Counted from the stretch's first letter, positions 46,164 to 56,269 are shown. The stretch: DNA of 64,000 nt from Anaerolineae bacterium (GCA_023384415.1 JAHDWJ010000013.1:111428-175427); one strand, 5' to 3'. Numbers and translations: made by a program. The notes: generated by a model not told the origin, from the letters alone.

Positions 46164-46248
46164 GGGCCAATCAGCAACAGCCCTTACGAGTCAGCTTCTT
46201 GTCCAGGTTAGGAACTGAGGAACGATATTCCTTCGCGGAACGTAAGTC

Positions 46249-49200
46249 CTAAGGGGCAACAAACGTCAGGCGCAGTTGGTAGGAGCCGCTGCTGCTGCTA
46301 AACCCGGCCGCAACAATGATGTACACTCCATCTTGGGGCAAGGTGAATACAATCCGTGAATCTGTCCCCAAAGGCAGGGGTGGCAGGGAAGAGCCATAAT
46401 CATCATTGTCAGCCAACCAAACACCGTCTGCACGCAAGAGATAGAGATACGTGTCGAGAAGGGCATCCTGATTCACAACACCTTGCATCTCAATCTGGAT
46501 TGTTTGCCCGGCGGTGCCGCTAAAAGACCATAGTTCTCCCTGGTAGCTGCCTATTTGCCCGGTGATGATGGTGTGGGTAAGCGGCCGCGCCAGGTCTAAC
46601 AGCATAGAACATGCCTGAGTAAGCCGGGCCTCCAGGTCAGGATAAGAAGTAAAATCAGCCGCCGCCCGGCAAAGGCGAAAGTAGAAATAGCCATTCTCTA
46701 GTTCGGCCAGGTAAGGGTCCACGGTGTTTAAGATGACCAGCGCGGCCGCTTCATCCGCATTCTCAGGAGTCACTGTTTCTAACCAACTGCCCAGAGCCAG
46801 TGCCACAGCCGCTGTGGATGGGTTTTGCCGGATAGCTGGCTCAACCAATTCTGGGTTAATCTCCACAGCTTCTGTCCACACGGCTATGGCCCCATCCACT
46901 TCACCCGTATAAGCCAACGCATACCCTTCATCAACCAAAACAGTGACCGCCAGCCGCTGTAAATGAAGCAGCGGGGCCTGGCGAATATCTGGATGAACCA
47001 ACAGAGGGTTGATATTGATGGCCTGATTTAATCTCCTTAGGGCTTCAGAAATTTGTCCATCCAGGGCTAAAATTGTAGCTTCCCCTTGCAGTTCTTCTAC
47101 CTCAGCAACCTGTGCCTGTTGCCCTTCATCCAGAAGTAACAGCTCATAATGGCCGGCGGTATTACTATAATAAGAACCCAATAGCAACCAGACGGAACCA
47201 GTTTCTGGAGCCGTGAAGGCAAATCTGCGCCCTGAAAAATCATACTGTTCTGGGTAAATCCATTCCTCCTGGCTGTATATTAACGGGTAGGGCATAAAGC
47301 CAGTCGCGGCCGCTGTTTCTCCCCAGCCGGTCATTTGAATAACATATTGCTGCCCGGCCTCAACCGAAAAAGTATAGGCAGCCCCACCATAAAGTGGCGC
47401 AAAGCCGGTCACCACTTGACCAGCGGTTAACTCTGGTATAGGGAGTGACTCACAAAGGGAGGCCCGTTCGACCTCATCTCCGCGGAGTAGGTGTTCCCCA
47501 CAGATCTGGGTCAGCCAAAATCCGGTACCGTCCAATTGGGCAATGGAGAGGGCTTCTTGCCAGGCGGCATCAGTACCAATAGAGCGAAAATTGTTGTTGT
47601 ATAGAGCCAGGCCAATCATGTATTGTTCTGTTTGATCCCCAATCGCTGCCGGTATTAAGTCTGGCGCGGCCGCAGCAATCGTACCCAGAAGTTCAATGGC
47701 CTCTTGAACCTGTGACATCGTTCTGAAAATCAGCTGCCGCGACTGAACAGCCTGTAACCATTGCTGCCAGGCATACCATTGGCCGTCTGTTTCGCCATTT
47801 ATGTGCGCGGCCGCATACGTTTCATCTAAAGAAAGAGCCTGGTTGAACAACGCGGCCGCGCCGGCCACATCCCCACGGCCCACCCGATAATGTCCCCGTT
47901 GCATCAAATTATCAATTTGACGATGGACCACATATTGTTCTGGATCACGGCGAGCGGCATCTATGTCCCCATTTTCAATTTGAAAATCAACACTCCAGGC
48001 CAGACCTGCTTGCAGCATAGTCAGGGCCAATTCAGTCTCCCCACTGGCCGCCAACTGCTCCACCTGGGCCAACCATGCCGCAATGACGATTAAGGGAACA
48101 GGCTGCCCTGGGCAGGTTGGTTGATAATGAAATGTCACCGATTGATCCTCATTGATTTGAATAAGCCGTCGGCCGGCCGCCATATATTTTTCCCAGTCTG
48201 CAAGTTCAAAATTAAATTGAGTTTGGTTACAGGCTGTATTTATACGCTCATCAATATCAACCTCCTGCTCTGTGGCAACCAGATAAATGAGGCCATCCCA
48301 TGTCCCCCAGGTCAACCATTGCCCATCCGGGGTGAACAGCAAGCTGGAGATATAATTCAGGTGATGATAGTAGGATTCCGGGGTTTGGCTGCGGGGATTG
48401 GTTAAGAGTGATCCCGGCCATAATTTCACTCCGCCACTGCCCCCCGTTGCCCACCATTCCCCATTTTCGGCAAAAGCAATGACCGTAATGGGCTGATTAT
48501 CCAATATCAGGCGGGCCAATGGCGAGGACAACTCATTGATTAAACTGGTTGTATCCCACAGCCATAGATCACCACTTGTTGTGGCTGCCAATAGGAACTC
48601 CCCATTAGGCGTAAAAGCCAGGGCCGAAACTGAAAAATCTTCCTGGAGAATGATTGGTTCAAGCTGCTTTTCAGGTAAAGAGGGGAGATGCCAGAGATAA
48701 ACCAGACCATTATAAGCATTATCTAGTACCAGGGCTGCCAGCCACTGCCCATCTGGACTAAACGCATATTGCTCTGTGGTGATACCGGGTGGCTGCAAGA
48801 TGAGCCACGGCGCCGGTTCTGCCGCTGAATGCAGAGCCGCTACCTCATAAAGATGGATACGGGTATCAATCCCTTCAATGACTAACCAGCGTTGATCCGG
48901 ACTGAAGGTGGTCGCCAACAGTTCCCGACCAGCATAAGGTGCCCCAGCTATTTCCAACCGGGCCAGATCGCTCGAAACACCGCCCACTGGATTAACAAGG
49001 GTACGGACACCCATCTGCCCATCCACCCCCTGATAAGCGATAATTTCTTGCTCCCCCGCCTGGGTATACGCCAGTTGGGTATAGCTGGGAGACTCCTCTG
49101 AGCGCAAATTGAATGGGGTTGACTGGCTGATCAGAGCCTCAGGCGGGTTGGTGATGGCCCAATAACGCAGCGTTTCATCCCGGCTGGCACTCAACAAAGC

Positions 49201-52200
49201 ATAACTGTTATCTTCAGTGGGCAGATAGACTAGCCCGGAAACCACATCTTGATGCCCAACCAGGCGGGTTGAGGTGTCAGTGACCAGGGGAATATACTGC
49301 CCCTGGTTTTGGCTTGTTATGACCAGCAGATAAGCATCATTATTGGCCACGATTAACCGGGTTATTGGGTCGTTTAGCTGACCGATTGAACGCTGCACCT
49401 GCTGCTTCCCAATATCCCACAGCAAAAGCTCACCACTCTGACAGGCAATAATAAGGGCGTTGGCCTGGTTTAAAAAAGCCGTGGCCGTGACCGCCGTCGG
49501 ACAAGGAGTCAAGGTAAACTGGCGGGTTAAACTATCTGCGTTCCACAAAGTAACCGCCCCCAGCTCATTTTGCGTGGCAAAAAGGAATGGGTTAGAAGAA
49601 AGGCTCAGTTGAACTGATGCGCTCAATTTTTCCTGACTGGGAGAGGTTATCTGCTGTTGGGTATATACATCCCACGACACAATGGACCCGGCTGGCCGCC
49701 AAAATAAGAAGCGATCTCCCCCCGCGGCCGCAGCCTGCACCCCCCTACCCGCAACTTCATCAGGTAAGGGAATTTGTTCGCCACGTTCAGACCTGACATC
49801 CCACCGATACGGTTTGGGAGCATCTTGGGCCAGAAAGATGAGGACATCCCCATAGCTGTTCCAGGCCAGATAACGGATAGCGGTAGTGACAGGTATAGGG
49901 GAGATAATTGTAAACGTTTCCGCCAGGGTTGGGGACCCCGGCAAGGTGATATTTCCCTCACTGGGATTAGAAATATTTCTTTCGGGCTGACAACCCGGCA
50001 GGGGGGTGGGTAATGTCCACCGTTTCACCTGCCCGCCATCATCACCAGAGATGATGGCGATATCCCCCTGCCAGATCAGTTGGGTAACAAGACGATCATT
50101 CAATATGCTGCCGATGAGGCACGGATTGGTATCTGGGGAGAGGAGATAGAGATCAATCCTTAGTTGGGTTGATAAAGCCAGATAACGGCTGGTGGAATCA
50201 AAGGCAAATTGGCTATAGGCCGCGGCCGCAGGAAATGTAAATGTTTGACTAAATGAGTTTGTGTCGGCTAAAACCGGTTCCCCCCCTTGGGTCAACCCGA
50301 AAAACCATTGATTATCCAGGCTTAATGTTGCTGTCTGCACCCCGGTCAACATCGTTAGAGAGGTGGATTCAGGTAAAAGGGCCGTCTCTAAAACACGCAA
50401 CGTATCAGCGGTTTGATCCAACTTGAGGGCTTCAATGGCCAGCAGCAGAGCCAGATTACGATTTGATTCAGTAAGGAGCAGGCTTTGACTGGATAGGTAA
50501 ATGGCCTGGGCCCGGTTACGGGCATCTTCAGCTTCTTTGGCACTGGCTTCGGCGGCAACCTGCGCGTCAATGGCTTTAGCTTGTTCGGTCAGAGCAATGT
50601 TGGCACTGGTTTCTGCCTGGGCCTGGGCCGTGGCAGCCAGCACCGCCTGTCTCTCGGCTTCCCTCTTATCAATAGCGGCTTGCGTTGCGGCCGCTTCTGC
50701 GGTAACACGGGCTACTGCGGCCGCTGCGGCATTGGTTTGGGCCAATAGTTCGCTGGCCTGGGCTTCACGGCTGGCGCGGTTGGCAAAAATGGTAGCCGCC
50801 ACCGCAATGATGAATAATGCACCAAGCGCAATGGTTAACCGACGAAACACCAGGTTCAACCGGGCCTGAGTCGCTGCCCGCTGCCGCTCTACGTCAGCCA
50901 ATTTTTGTTCCGCTTCGGCCCGCTCTTTAGCAGCTTGCAGCTCCTGGCGCTGCCTGTGCCGCTCCATCTCCTCCCGTTCCCGTTCCATGTTAAGAATCGC
51001 CTGGTTCTTACGACAGGCCCGCAAAAATTCATGATCCAGGGCAGTCATGTTAGCCCGGTTGGCTTCGGCCCACGCTTCGGCCTCTTTCAGGGCGGTGTGG
51101 GTCAGGAGCAGGGTGGTGTCCCGACCGTTTTTCTGCCACATCTCCGCCTGCATCTGCAATCGGCTGAGGTTCTCTTCCCGCCACAGCCGGTTGTCTCGCT
51201 GCACCGGCTCAATGAGGCGATCATGGGCCAGTTCATACCAGAGTACCCCCCGCCGCTCTTCCTGCCGCACCAGATGGGCCTGCACCAACCCGGCAATGGC
51301 CTCATTTTTTAACCCCTGGCTTTTGCCTGGTGTATGGAGCACCTGGCCACGTATCCCCTGTTCGGTAATCAACTGATTGCCCACCCATTCCCGGATGTCT
51401 CGCTCCTCTACCCTGGCTTCCAGAGCGGCCCGAAAGACGGTATCCCGGTAATAGCCGCTGAGGGCCTGACTCACTTCCCCCATCTCAGCCACATCGGCAT
51501 CAGAAATGCCATCTTCCAGGCGGCCGCTTTCCTGCAAACGGTCCCACAGGCGGCGGCAAACGACTTGCAGCTGCACCGGCTCCACATAGGGGCCGGGCAT
51601 GCTCTCGACGGCGCCATCCAGCCGCTGTATCTGAACTTTGCTCAAATCTTTGATGAGGTGCGCGGCCGCGTCCGGGTCAAAACTGATCTCATGCTGCTCG
51701 GCTGGTTTACGGATCGCTTCGGCGGCCGCACTCCTATCTAATAAATCGAGGTGGAAATGGTTATTGAGGCGGGTGGGCAGCGGCCGCAAATACGGCTCCA
51801 GCCCGGCCACAAAATCATCCCGGATGGCAAACAAGGCCCAGCGGCCGCGATTCCGCAGGGCGGCCCCCAATTGGGCAAAAAAGGCGTGTTTGGCCTCATG
51901 GTCATACGGGTCCAGGGTCAGGCACTCTTCAAACTGGTCAAAGATAAAGATGGGGTAGCGGCCGCCGCTCAACAGCTCTTGCCGCTCCTGCAAATAATCA
52001 TCTAACGTCAGAGCCGCCAACTGCGGCTCATCACTTTGGGCTTCAACCGGCAGCCCCGTATCCAGGTAAAGGAGCAAACTCAAAACATACCGGTTCGTTT
52101 CTGGGGGTAGGTCGGGGGTCAAGGGCAGCCGATTGACCCGCATCACCGGCGGTACCGCAAACCCATCTTGTTCTAGCAGGGGAATCAGGCCAGCCTGCAC

Positions 52201-52362
52201 CAGGGACGTTTTACCTGCTCCCGAGGGGGCATGGAGCAGAACAATTCGTTCGGCAATGAGCAGATCAAACAGTTGGCGGGCTTCCCGGTCACGGCCATAC
52301 AACCTCTCTTGCCGCCGAAATGCCCGCGGCCCCACATACGGATTCGTCAGATTGACACTCAT
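46249..52362 (-). CDS. Giant nSTAND1 NTPase with coiled coil, membrane helix, WD40-like propellers and TPR/PPC domains
   Basis: This 2037-residue protein opens with an nSTAND1 NTPase: NPYVGPRAF and LYGRD, Walker A APSGAGKTS with K51, Walker B IFIFDQFEE with D142. A winged-helix and helical region reaches about 450. Then come a coiled coil (450-505), one membrane helix (507-527), a second Ala/Glu-rich coiled coil (530-625), WD40-like blades (about 640-1480; SPDGQWLA, TPDGQWL), TPR-like helices (1500-1650 and 1755-1880), and two PPC-like beta domains near 1670-1750 and 1930-2037. STAND NTPases oligomerise on signal binding. Here the NTPase lies inside and the propellers outside the membrane, or the reverse. 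Its ATG overlaps the stop of the CHAT-SIR2 gene by 4 bp. Confidence 0.9.
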   Translation of the reverse strand: MSVNLTNPYVGPRAFRRQERLYGRDREARQLFDLLIAERIVLLHAPSGAGKTSLVQAGLIPLLEQDGFAVPPVMRVNRLPLTPDLPPETNRYVLSLLLYLDTGLPVEAQSDEPQLAALTLDDYLQERQELLSGGRYPIFIFDQFEECLTLDPYDHEAKHAFFAQLGAALRNRGRWALFAIRDDFVAGLEPYLRPLPTRLNNHFHLDLLDRSAAAEAIRKPAEQHEISFDPDAAAHLIKDLSKVQIQRLDGAVESMPGPYVEPVQLQVVCRRLWDRLQESGRLEDGISDADVAEMGEVSQALSGYYRDTVFRAALEARVEERDIREWVGNQLITEQGIRGQVLHTPGKSQGLKNEAIAGLVQAHLVRQEERRGVLWYELAHDRLIEPVQRDNRLWREENLSRLQMQAEMWQKNGRDTTLLLTHTALKEAEAWAEANRANMTALDHEFLRACRKNQAILNMEREREEMERHRQRQELQAAKERAEAEQKLADVERQRAATQARLNLVFRRLTIALGALFIIAVAATIFANRASREAQASELLAQTNAAAAAVARVTAEAAATQAAIDKREAERQAVLAATAQAQAETSANIALTEQAKAIDAQVAAEASAKEAEDARNRAQAIYLSSQSLLLTESNRNLALLLAIEALKLDQTADTLRVLETALLPESTSLTMLTGVQTATLSLDNQWFFGLTQGGEPVLADTNSFSQTFTFPAAAAYSQFAFDSTSRYLALSTQLRIDLYLLSPDTNPCLIGSILNDRLVTQLIWQGDIAIISGDDGGQVKRWTLPTPLPGCQPERNISNPSEGNITLPGSPTLAETFTIISPIPVTTAIRYLAWNSYGDVLIFLAQDAPKPYRWDVRSERGEQIPLPDEVAGRGVQAAAAGGDRFLFWRPAGSIVSWDVYTQQQITSPSQEKLSASVQLSLSSNPFLFATQNELGAVTLWNADSLTRQFTLTPCPTAVTATAFLNQANALIIACQSGELLLWDIGKQQVQRSIGQLNDPITRLIVANNDAYLLVITSQNQGQYIPLVTDTSTRLVGHQDVVSGLVYLPTEDNSYALLSASRDETLRYWAITNPPEALISQSTPFNLRSEESPSYTQLAYTQAGEQEIIAYQGVDGQMGVRTLVNPVGGVSSDLARLEIAGAPYAGRELLATTFSPDQRWLVIEGIDTRIHLYEVAALHSAAEPAPWLILQPPGITTEQYAFSPDGQWLAALVLDNAYNGLVYLWHLPSLPEKQLEPIILQEDFSVSALAFTPNGEFLLAATTSGDLWLWDTTSLINELSSPLARLILDNQPITVIAFAENGEWWATGGSGGVKLWPGSLLTNPRSQTPESYYHHLNYISSLLFTPDGQWLTWGTWDGLIYLVATEQEVDIDERINTACNQTQFNFELADWEKYMAAGRRLIQINEDQSVTFHYQPTCPGQPVPLIVIAAWLAQVEQLAASGETELALTMLQAGLAWSVDFQIENGDIDAARRDPEQYVVHRQIDNLMQRGHYRVGRGDVAGAAALFNQALSLDETYAAAHINGETDGQWYAWQQWLQAVQSRQLIFRTMSQVQEAIELLGTIAAAAPDLIPAAIGDQTEQYMIGLALYNNNFRSIGTDAAWQEALSIAQLDGTGFWLTQICGEHLLRGDEVERASLCESLPIPELTAGQVVTGFAPLYGGAAYTFSVEAGQQYVIQMTGWGETAAATGFMPYPLIYSQEEWIYPEQYDFSGRRFAFTAPETGSVWLLLGSYYSNTAGHYELLLLDEGQQAQVAEVEELQGEATILALDGQISEALRRLNQAININPLLVHPDIRQAPLLHLQRLAVTVLVDEGYALAYTGEVDGAIAVWTEAVEINPELVEPAIRQNPSTAAVALALGSWLETVTPENADEAAALVILNTVDPYLAELENGYFYFRLCRAAADFTSYPDLEARLTQACSMLLDLARPLTHTIITGQIGSYQGELWSFSGTAGQTIQIEMQGVVNQDALLDTYLYLLRADGVWLADNDDYGSSLPPLPLGTDSRIVFTLPQDGVYIIVAAGFSSSSGSYQLRLTFVAP

Positions 52363-54479
52363 TTTGCCCCCCCTTTTTGCTGCTGGTAGGCGCGAATGAA
52401 ATCACGGGTTGTCCCCCAAAACACATCTACCGAAGCCCCTTTGGCAAAATAATTTTTGAGATACGCCTTGGCCCCCTCCTGGTTAAGCACCAGGGTTTCA
52501 TCTGGGGCCACCTGGGCCGCGACGTGGACATACCGTTTGCGTAAATCACCCCCTTCCTGGTTGATGAGGGTACGGAAAAAGGCACGAAAGGCCCAATCTT
52601 CAAAACGGAAGCCCAGAAACAGGAGGGAGGAGCGGGTGAGGCGGGAGCGCACGGCCCGACGAATTAAATCTTTGTTGCGGGTGACGCCAATCAAATAATC
52701 AAAGTAATCATCTTCGGTGAGGACGAGGGAGTCGGGTTCATGCAGACGGCCAAAGAGGTGGTAAATGAGCGGCTCATCTTCACTGGGTTCGTACCGGTCC
52801 GCCGGGGCCGAGGTCACTAAATCTTCGGTGTAATCATTCCAGGGGCATAACTCCTGCCGGGGTTCTTTACCGGCGGCGACCAGAGCGTTGTAGAGCAGGT
52901 CGCTGGGGTCGGTGGTGATGTAGATAGGCAAAGGCATGTTGGCTAAGACGCGATACGGCTCAGTATCATCACGGGCGGCTAATTTTTGCCATGCTTCTAG
53001 AATCATGCTGTTGAGGGCTTTGAGCAGCCGGGAGCGGCTCATCTCCTGGAAGTTCATGGTCAACCATTCGGGGGCCAGATCGGCAGCGTTGCGGCCGCGA
53101 ATCTCCTCACACAAATATTGCACCAGGCTGCTGCGGGGAAAATTAGCCCCCTGGTCAATGGCCAGGAATTGGGAAACCTGGGTCAAATCATTCTTTTTGG
53201 TCGGTGAGAGGGGGAAATGGTGCTGTTCCGCCCAGCGGCGGGCCACCTCATCTGGGGAGCCGAAGAGGGTTTCTAACAGCCCCGATCCCAAAATAGGGGT
53301 GCAGCTTTCATCGCGGATGCTTTGGATCATCCCCTGCCACACCCGCAGCTGGTCGGCAGCGGAAAAGCCGGTGTGGTACCAGCCAATTTTGCCGCTTTTC
53401 AGGCGCATATACAGCACCGGCATCCACCAATCCGGGCGATTTTGTACCTGGCTACGGGCAGCAGCCATCGCCCGGTCAATTTCCCCATGCTGCACTAACT
53501 CCTGAAAGAAGATGGGCATAAAGCGGGCGACGGTCTCCATGCTGATGCTGCCTTGCATGGCGATCACGGCGGGAATACCCGCCTGGGCCAGGCGGGGGCC
53601 GAGGGCCGACAACACCCCATCGGCATCGGCTGTGCGGCTCTCCCCACCACTCTGGCAGGAAGCGAGGACGATGAGTCGCGGCCGCTCGGCCAACTCATTT
53701 AACCGCTGCACCAACTGCTGACCATCTACCCGGTCTATCTTACCTTCTTCATTTTCCAGCCACAGCTGGGTATCGCCCGCTTCTTCACCCTGGGCTTTTT
53801 TAGCCCGGCCATGACAAGCCAGGTAGAGGATGTCGTACCCCTGGCGCAGGGTGGCGATAATTTGCCCCAGGTTGGCCTGACCAGGGGCGACCAGGGTATC
53901 TACCGGGATAGGGCCCAATGCCTGCCGCGCCCGCTCCAGTTCACCCGCTGTATCTACCGGGGCCAGGGCGTAGGTTTCCAGGCCATCCGGGTTGGCGATG
54001 ACAACCAGGGCGCGGAGTTCGTCGTGGGTGCGGAGTTTGACGGGCCGCCAATCGTGGCTGATGAGGTAGCGAGAGAGCAGGAAGGTGTCATGAGTAGCCA
54101 GAAGTTGGTCGGGATTGAGGGGGTCTCGCAGGGTTTCCCAACGCAGGGTATGGAGCGCGGCCGCGTCCGGGGCGATGAGCAGGCGCAGCCGCAGCCGCTG
54201 GTTGTGGGCTTGCACACTGCTCCGCACCATACCAAAAGCGGTACGCACTTCGGGGTCGGCGAAGAGGCTTGCGGTGAGCCGGCGGCCATACCCGTCATCG
54301 TTCAGCAGCAGAGTGCGTAAGGCGGTGAGATCAAACTGGGTCGCGGCCGCCTCCCCATTGAGCAGGTGAATATCGGCATCACTATTGGCCTGGGTAAAGC
54401 GCATCTCAACTTTGTACGCGGCCGCGTCCCCATTCCCCCCGGCCAGGAGTTTGATTTCCAGATCAGCATATTCATTCAT
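52359..54479 (-). CDS. CHAT protease fused to SIR2-like domain
   Basis: This 706-residue protein has a caspase-like CHAT domain (about 155-360) with the catalytic dyad H223 (LYLACHGRA) and C275 (LIVLASCQSGG). A SIR2-like domain follows (about 390-640), with GSG at 398-400, ITTDPSDLL at 521-529 where active SIR2 NADases usually have an Asn in ITTN, H574 in IYHLFG, and FLGFRFEDWAF near 621. The N-terminal 100 residues are beta-rich. CHAT domains cut protein partners, and SIR2 domains in defence proteins deplete NAD+. The Asn to Asp change leaves the NADase uncertain. It is the first gene of a two-gene operon with the nSTAND1 protein, which would act as sensor (inference). Confidence 0.92.
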   Translation of the reverse strand: MNEYADLEIKLLAGGNGDAAAYKVEMRFTQANSDADIHLLNGEAAATQFDLTALRTLLLNDDGYGRRLTASLFADPEVRTAFGMVRSSVQAHNQRLRLRLLIAPDAAALHTLRWETLRDPLNPDQLLATHDTFLLSRYLISHDWRPVKLRTHDELRALVVIANPDGLETYALAPVDTAGELERARQALGPIPVDTLVAPGQANLGQIIATLRQGYDILYLACHGRAKKAQGEEAGDTQLWLENEEGKIDRVDGQQLVQRLNELAERPRLIVLASCQSGGESRTADADGVLSALGPRLAQAGIPAVIAMQGSISMETVARFMPIFFQELVQHGEIDRAMAAARSQVQNRPDWWMPVLYMRLKSGKIGWYHTGFSAADQLRVWQGMIQSIRDESCTPILGSGLLETLFGSPDEVARRWAEQHHFPLSPTKKNDLTQVSQFLAIDQGANFPRSSLVQYLCEEIRGRNAADLAPEWLTMNFQEMSRSRLLKALNSMILEAWQKLAARDDTEPYRVLANMPLPIYITTDPSDLLYNALVAAGKEPRQELCPWNDYTEDLVTSAPADRYEPSEDEPLIYHLFGRLHEPDSLVLTEDDYFDYLIGVTRNKDLIRRAVRSRLTRSSLLFLGFRFEDWAFRAFFRTLINQEGGDLRKRYVHVAAQVAPDETLVLNQEGAKAYLKNYFAKGASVDVFWGTTRDFIRAYQQQKGGAK

Positions 54480-54835
54480 AAGACAATCACCGTGATACGT
54501 GAAGGGGAAAAAGAGTGGTATGTTTAATAAACGTTGTGCTCGTTAAATTTTTGTACACCCTATAAAGATGGGGCCAGGAGATGACATGTTGGCTGGCGTA
54601 AAGAGCGATGACACCAGTATATACCCGACGCGGCGACAACGCGAGAGGGCGACAGGATGAAAAATGTCAGATTATGCCCATTGTCGGTACAACAGGTGAG
54701 AAAAGGTATACCAACTTTTGTCAGGGGAAAATCCTGCCTGGAGCATGGAGCAATCATGGCCCAGTGCCCTTATCCTGTTTTCTAACGCTGGCAGCCTCTC
54801 GAAATTAGAAACTGGAAACTTTTCAAGGAGATCGT
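54480..54835. other. 356-bp divergent intergenic region
   Basis: It separates the CHAT-SIR2 operon from the SnoaL-like gene. There is a near-palindrome TGTTTAATAAACG at 54521. I see no clear promoter pair, no repeat shared with other parts of the window and no octamer. Confidence 0.6.
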
Positions 54836-55351
54836 ATGAGCGCACAACCTTTAACTCCCGCCCAACAACAACTTTTGGCCGTATGGCAGCAGCATACCTT
54901 TGCTGAATTTGTCCAGCGCGACGCGGCCGCAGCCCTGGCTACTATGTCAGATGACCCGTATGTTTTGCTTATCCCGGCCGGCACTGGCGGCGTAGGACGC
55001 GATGGGGTGTATGATTTTTATGCCAACGCCTTTTTGCCCAACATTCCCCAGGATATGGAAAACATTCCTATTTCCCAAACCATCACTGAGGATAAAATTA
55101 TAGAAGAAGCCATTTTCCGCTTCACCCACAATGAACAGGTAGATTGGATGATCCCTGGTGTTCCGGCAACGGGTAAGCAAGTAGAAATGGTGGTACTTGG
55201 TCTGATTCAGTTTAAGGATGGTAAGGTCGCCTCTGAACATCTTTATTGGGATCAGGCAACGGTGTTATCCCAGTTAGGGGTAGTGGATCATCCGGCCGCG
55301 GCCGCCGGTCAACGCACTATCCCTAAACTACGAGAGATTATGGGTCTTTAG
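54836..55351 (+). CDS. SnoaL/NTF2-like protein
   Basis: This 171-residue protein has the cone-shaped alpha+beta fold of the SnoaL/NTF2 group: an N-terminal helix with FAEFVQRDAAAALATMSDDP, GRDGVYDFYANAFLPNIPQD, and strands ending VVLGLIQFKDGKVASEHLYWDQATVLSQLG. Close relatives are annotated as ester-cyclase or limonene-epoxide-hydrolase-like without known substrate. CAAGGAGATCGT lies before the ATG. It is followed by an inverted repeat and the membrane protein gene on the same strand. Confidence 0.8.
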   Translation: MSAQPLTPAQQQLLAVWQQHTFAEFVQRDAAAALATMSDDPYVLLIPAGTGGVGRDGVYDFYANAFLPNIPQDMENIPISQTITEDKIIEEAIFRFTHNEQVDWMIPGVPATGKQVEMVVLGLIQFKDGKVASEHLYWDQATVLSQLGVVDHPAAAAGQRTIPKLREIMGL

Positions 55352-55358
55352 CCCTGAT

Positions 55359-55407
55359 GCGTGATGGGTGAAACGTGAGGTATCTGATCACGTATCACCC
55401 ATCACGT
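55359..55407. repeat. Inverted repeat of TGATACGTGATG-type words
   Basis: GTGATGGGTGAAACGTGA and TCACGTATCACCCATCAC pair around a 9-bp loop. The word also appears at 17578-17590 (GTGATACGTGATGACC). It lies between two plus-strand genes and lacks a T-run. Confidence 0.65.
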
Positions 55408-55448
55408 TTGTCCCCAAACCTCTGGAGACCCAAGATGATAAAACGGCT

Positions 55449-56168
55449 ATGTCTACCTCGTCGCGTCAATTTGATGCCGGGTCTACCTGGGTGGTTGCCG
55501 CCGTATGGGGCATGCTTCTGGCTGTCCTGCTGGTGATGGGGTTGGCGACGTGGCTGGCGCAGCCGCAGCCAACCCCTTCTCCCCCCGTATCTACCGCCAC
55601 CCCCAACCTCACCCCAACCTCCCTGCCCGTTAACCAGCCGCCAAAGCAGACAGCCAGGTCCAACGCACCCCCCATCACCCTCACCTACCCCACCCACACC
55701 TGGGAGCTGCGGCCGCGAGCCAGCTATCAAATCAGCGGCCGCGTCATCAGCCGCCAATCCTACACCTCAGACTGGATGGCCGACATCTCCCCCCTGGACC
55801 TGGCTATTGGCTGGGGGGAACTCAGCAGCGACTACCTGGACTTTTTCATCCGCTGGCAGCAGCGGGATCGCTTCCTCTACTACACCTGGTCTGGCGATCT
55901 CCCCATCACCCCCGATCATCTCAACAGCCACGTCGCCAACACCCACATCATCCCCGCCAGCGACAGCCTGCGCCAGGCCCTCAGCCAGCTATCCCCCAAC
56001 GACCATATCTACCTGGAAGGGCTGCTGGTAGACATTGCAAAGCATGAACCTGGTCAGCCCATACCCCAATCCCTGCTCACCTCTCTAGTGCGTACCGACA
56101 TTGGCGATGGCAGCTGCGAAATTTTATACGTCCAACGCCTCATCGCGGCCGGCCGGGAATATCGTTAA
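55449..56168 (+). CDS. Single-pass membrane protein with conserved extracytoplasmic domain
   Basis: This 239-residue protein has one membrane helix (about 14-38), a Pro/Thr spacer (40-75) and a conserved domain (78-239). The domain carries WELRPRASYQISGRVISR, then SPLDLAIGWGELSS, then HVANTHIIPASDSLRQ and IYLEGLLVDI. I recognise this pattern from uncharacterised proteins in many phyla, but no function is known. I use ATG 55449, because a longer frame from GTG 55368 starts inside the inverted repeat. The domain's partial copy survives as a fragment at 57540-57648. Confidence 0.75.
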   Translation: MSTSSRQFDAGSTWVVAAVWGMLLAVLLVMGLATWLAQPQPTPSPPVSTATPNLTPTSLPVNQPPKQTARSNAPPITLTYPTHTWELRPRASYQISGRVISRQSYTSDWMADISPLDLAIGWGELSSDYLDFFIRWQQRDRFLYYTWSGDLPITPDHLNSHVANTHIIPASDSLRQALSQLSPNDHIYLEGLLVDIAKHEPGQPIPQSLLTSLVRTDIGDGSCEILYVQRLIAAGREYR

Positions 56169-56208
56169 GGGGATGGCCGTGGGCTATCGTAAATCACCAA
56201 TCCCCCGT

Positions 56209-56269
56209 CGTGCCTTATCCTTCCCAGTTGCGTTATAATCCCCTCAACGTGACAAAAAACTCAATAACT
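56209..56269 (+). repeat. 61-bp direct repeat, copy 1 (acnA promoter-like)
   Basis: It is identical to 57651-57711. It includes GTTATAATCCCCTCAACGTG with a TATAAT box. It follows the full membrane-protein gene, as copy 2 follows the truncated one. Confidence 0.92.

Noticed and set aside
50501-50869. Ala/Ser-rich plus-strand open frame in the nSTAND1 gene
   Set aside because: It mirrors the Ala/Glu-rich coiled coil of the giant protein on the other strand.
46249-54479. Type III-E CRISPR (gRAMP/TPR-CHAT) locus
   Set aside because: A CHAT domain and TPRs are present, but there is no gRAMP, no array and no RNA-guided nuclease nearby.
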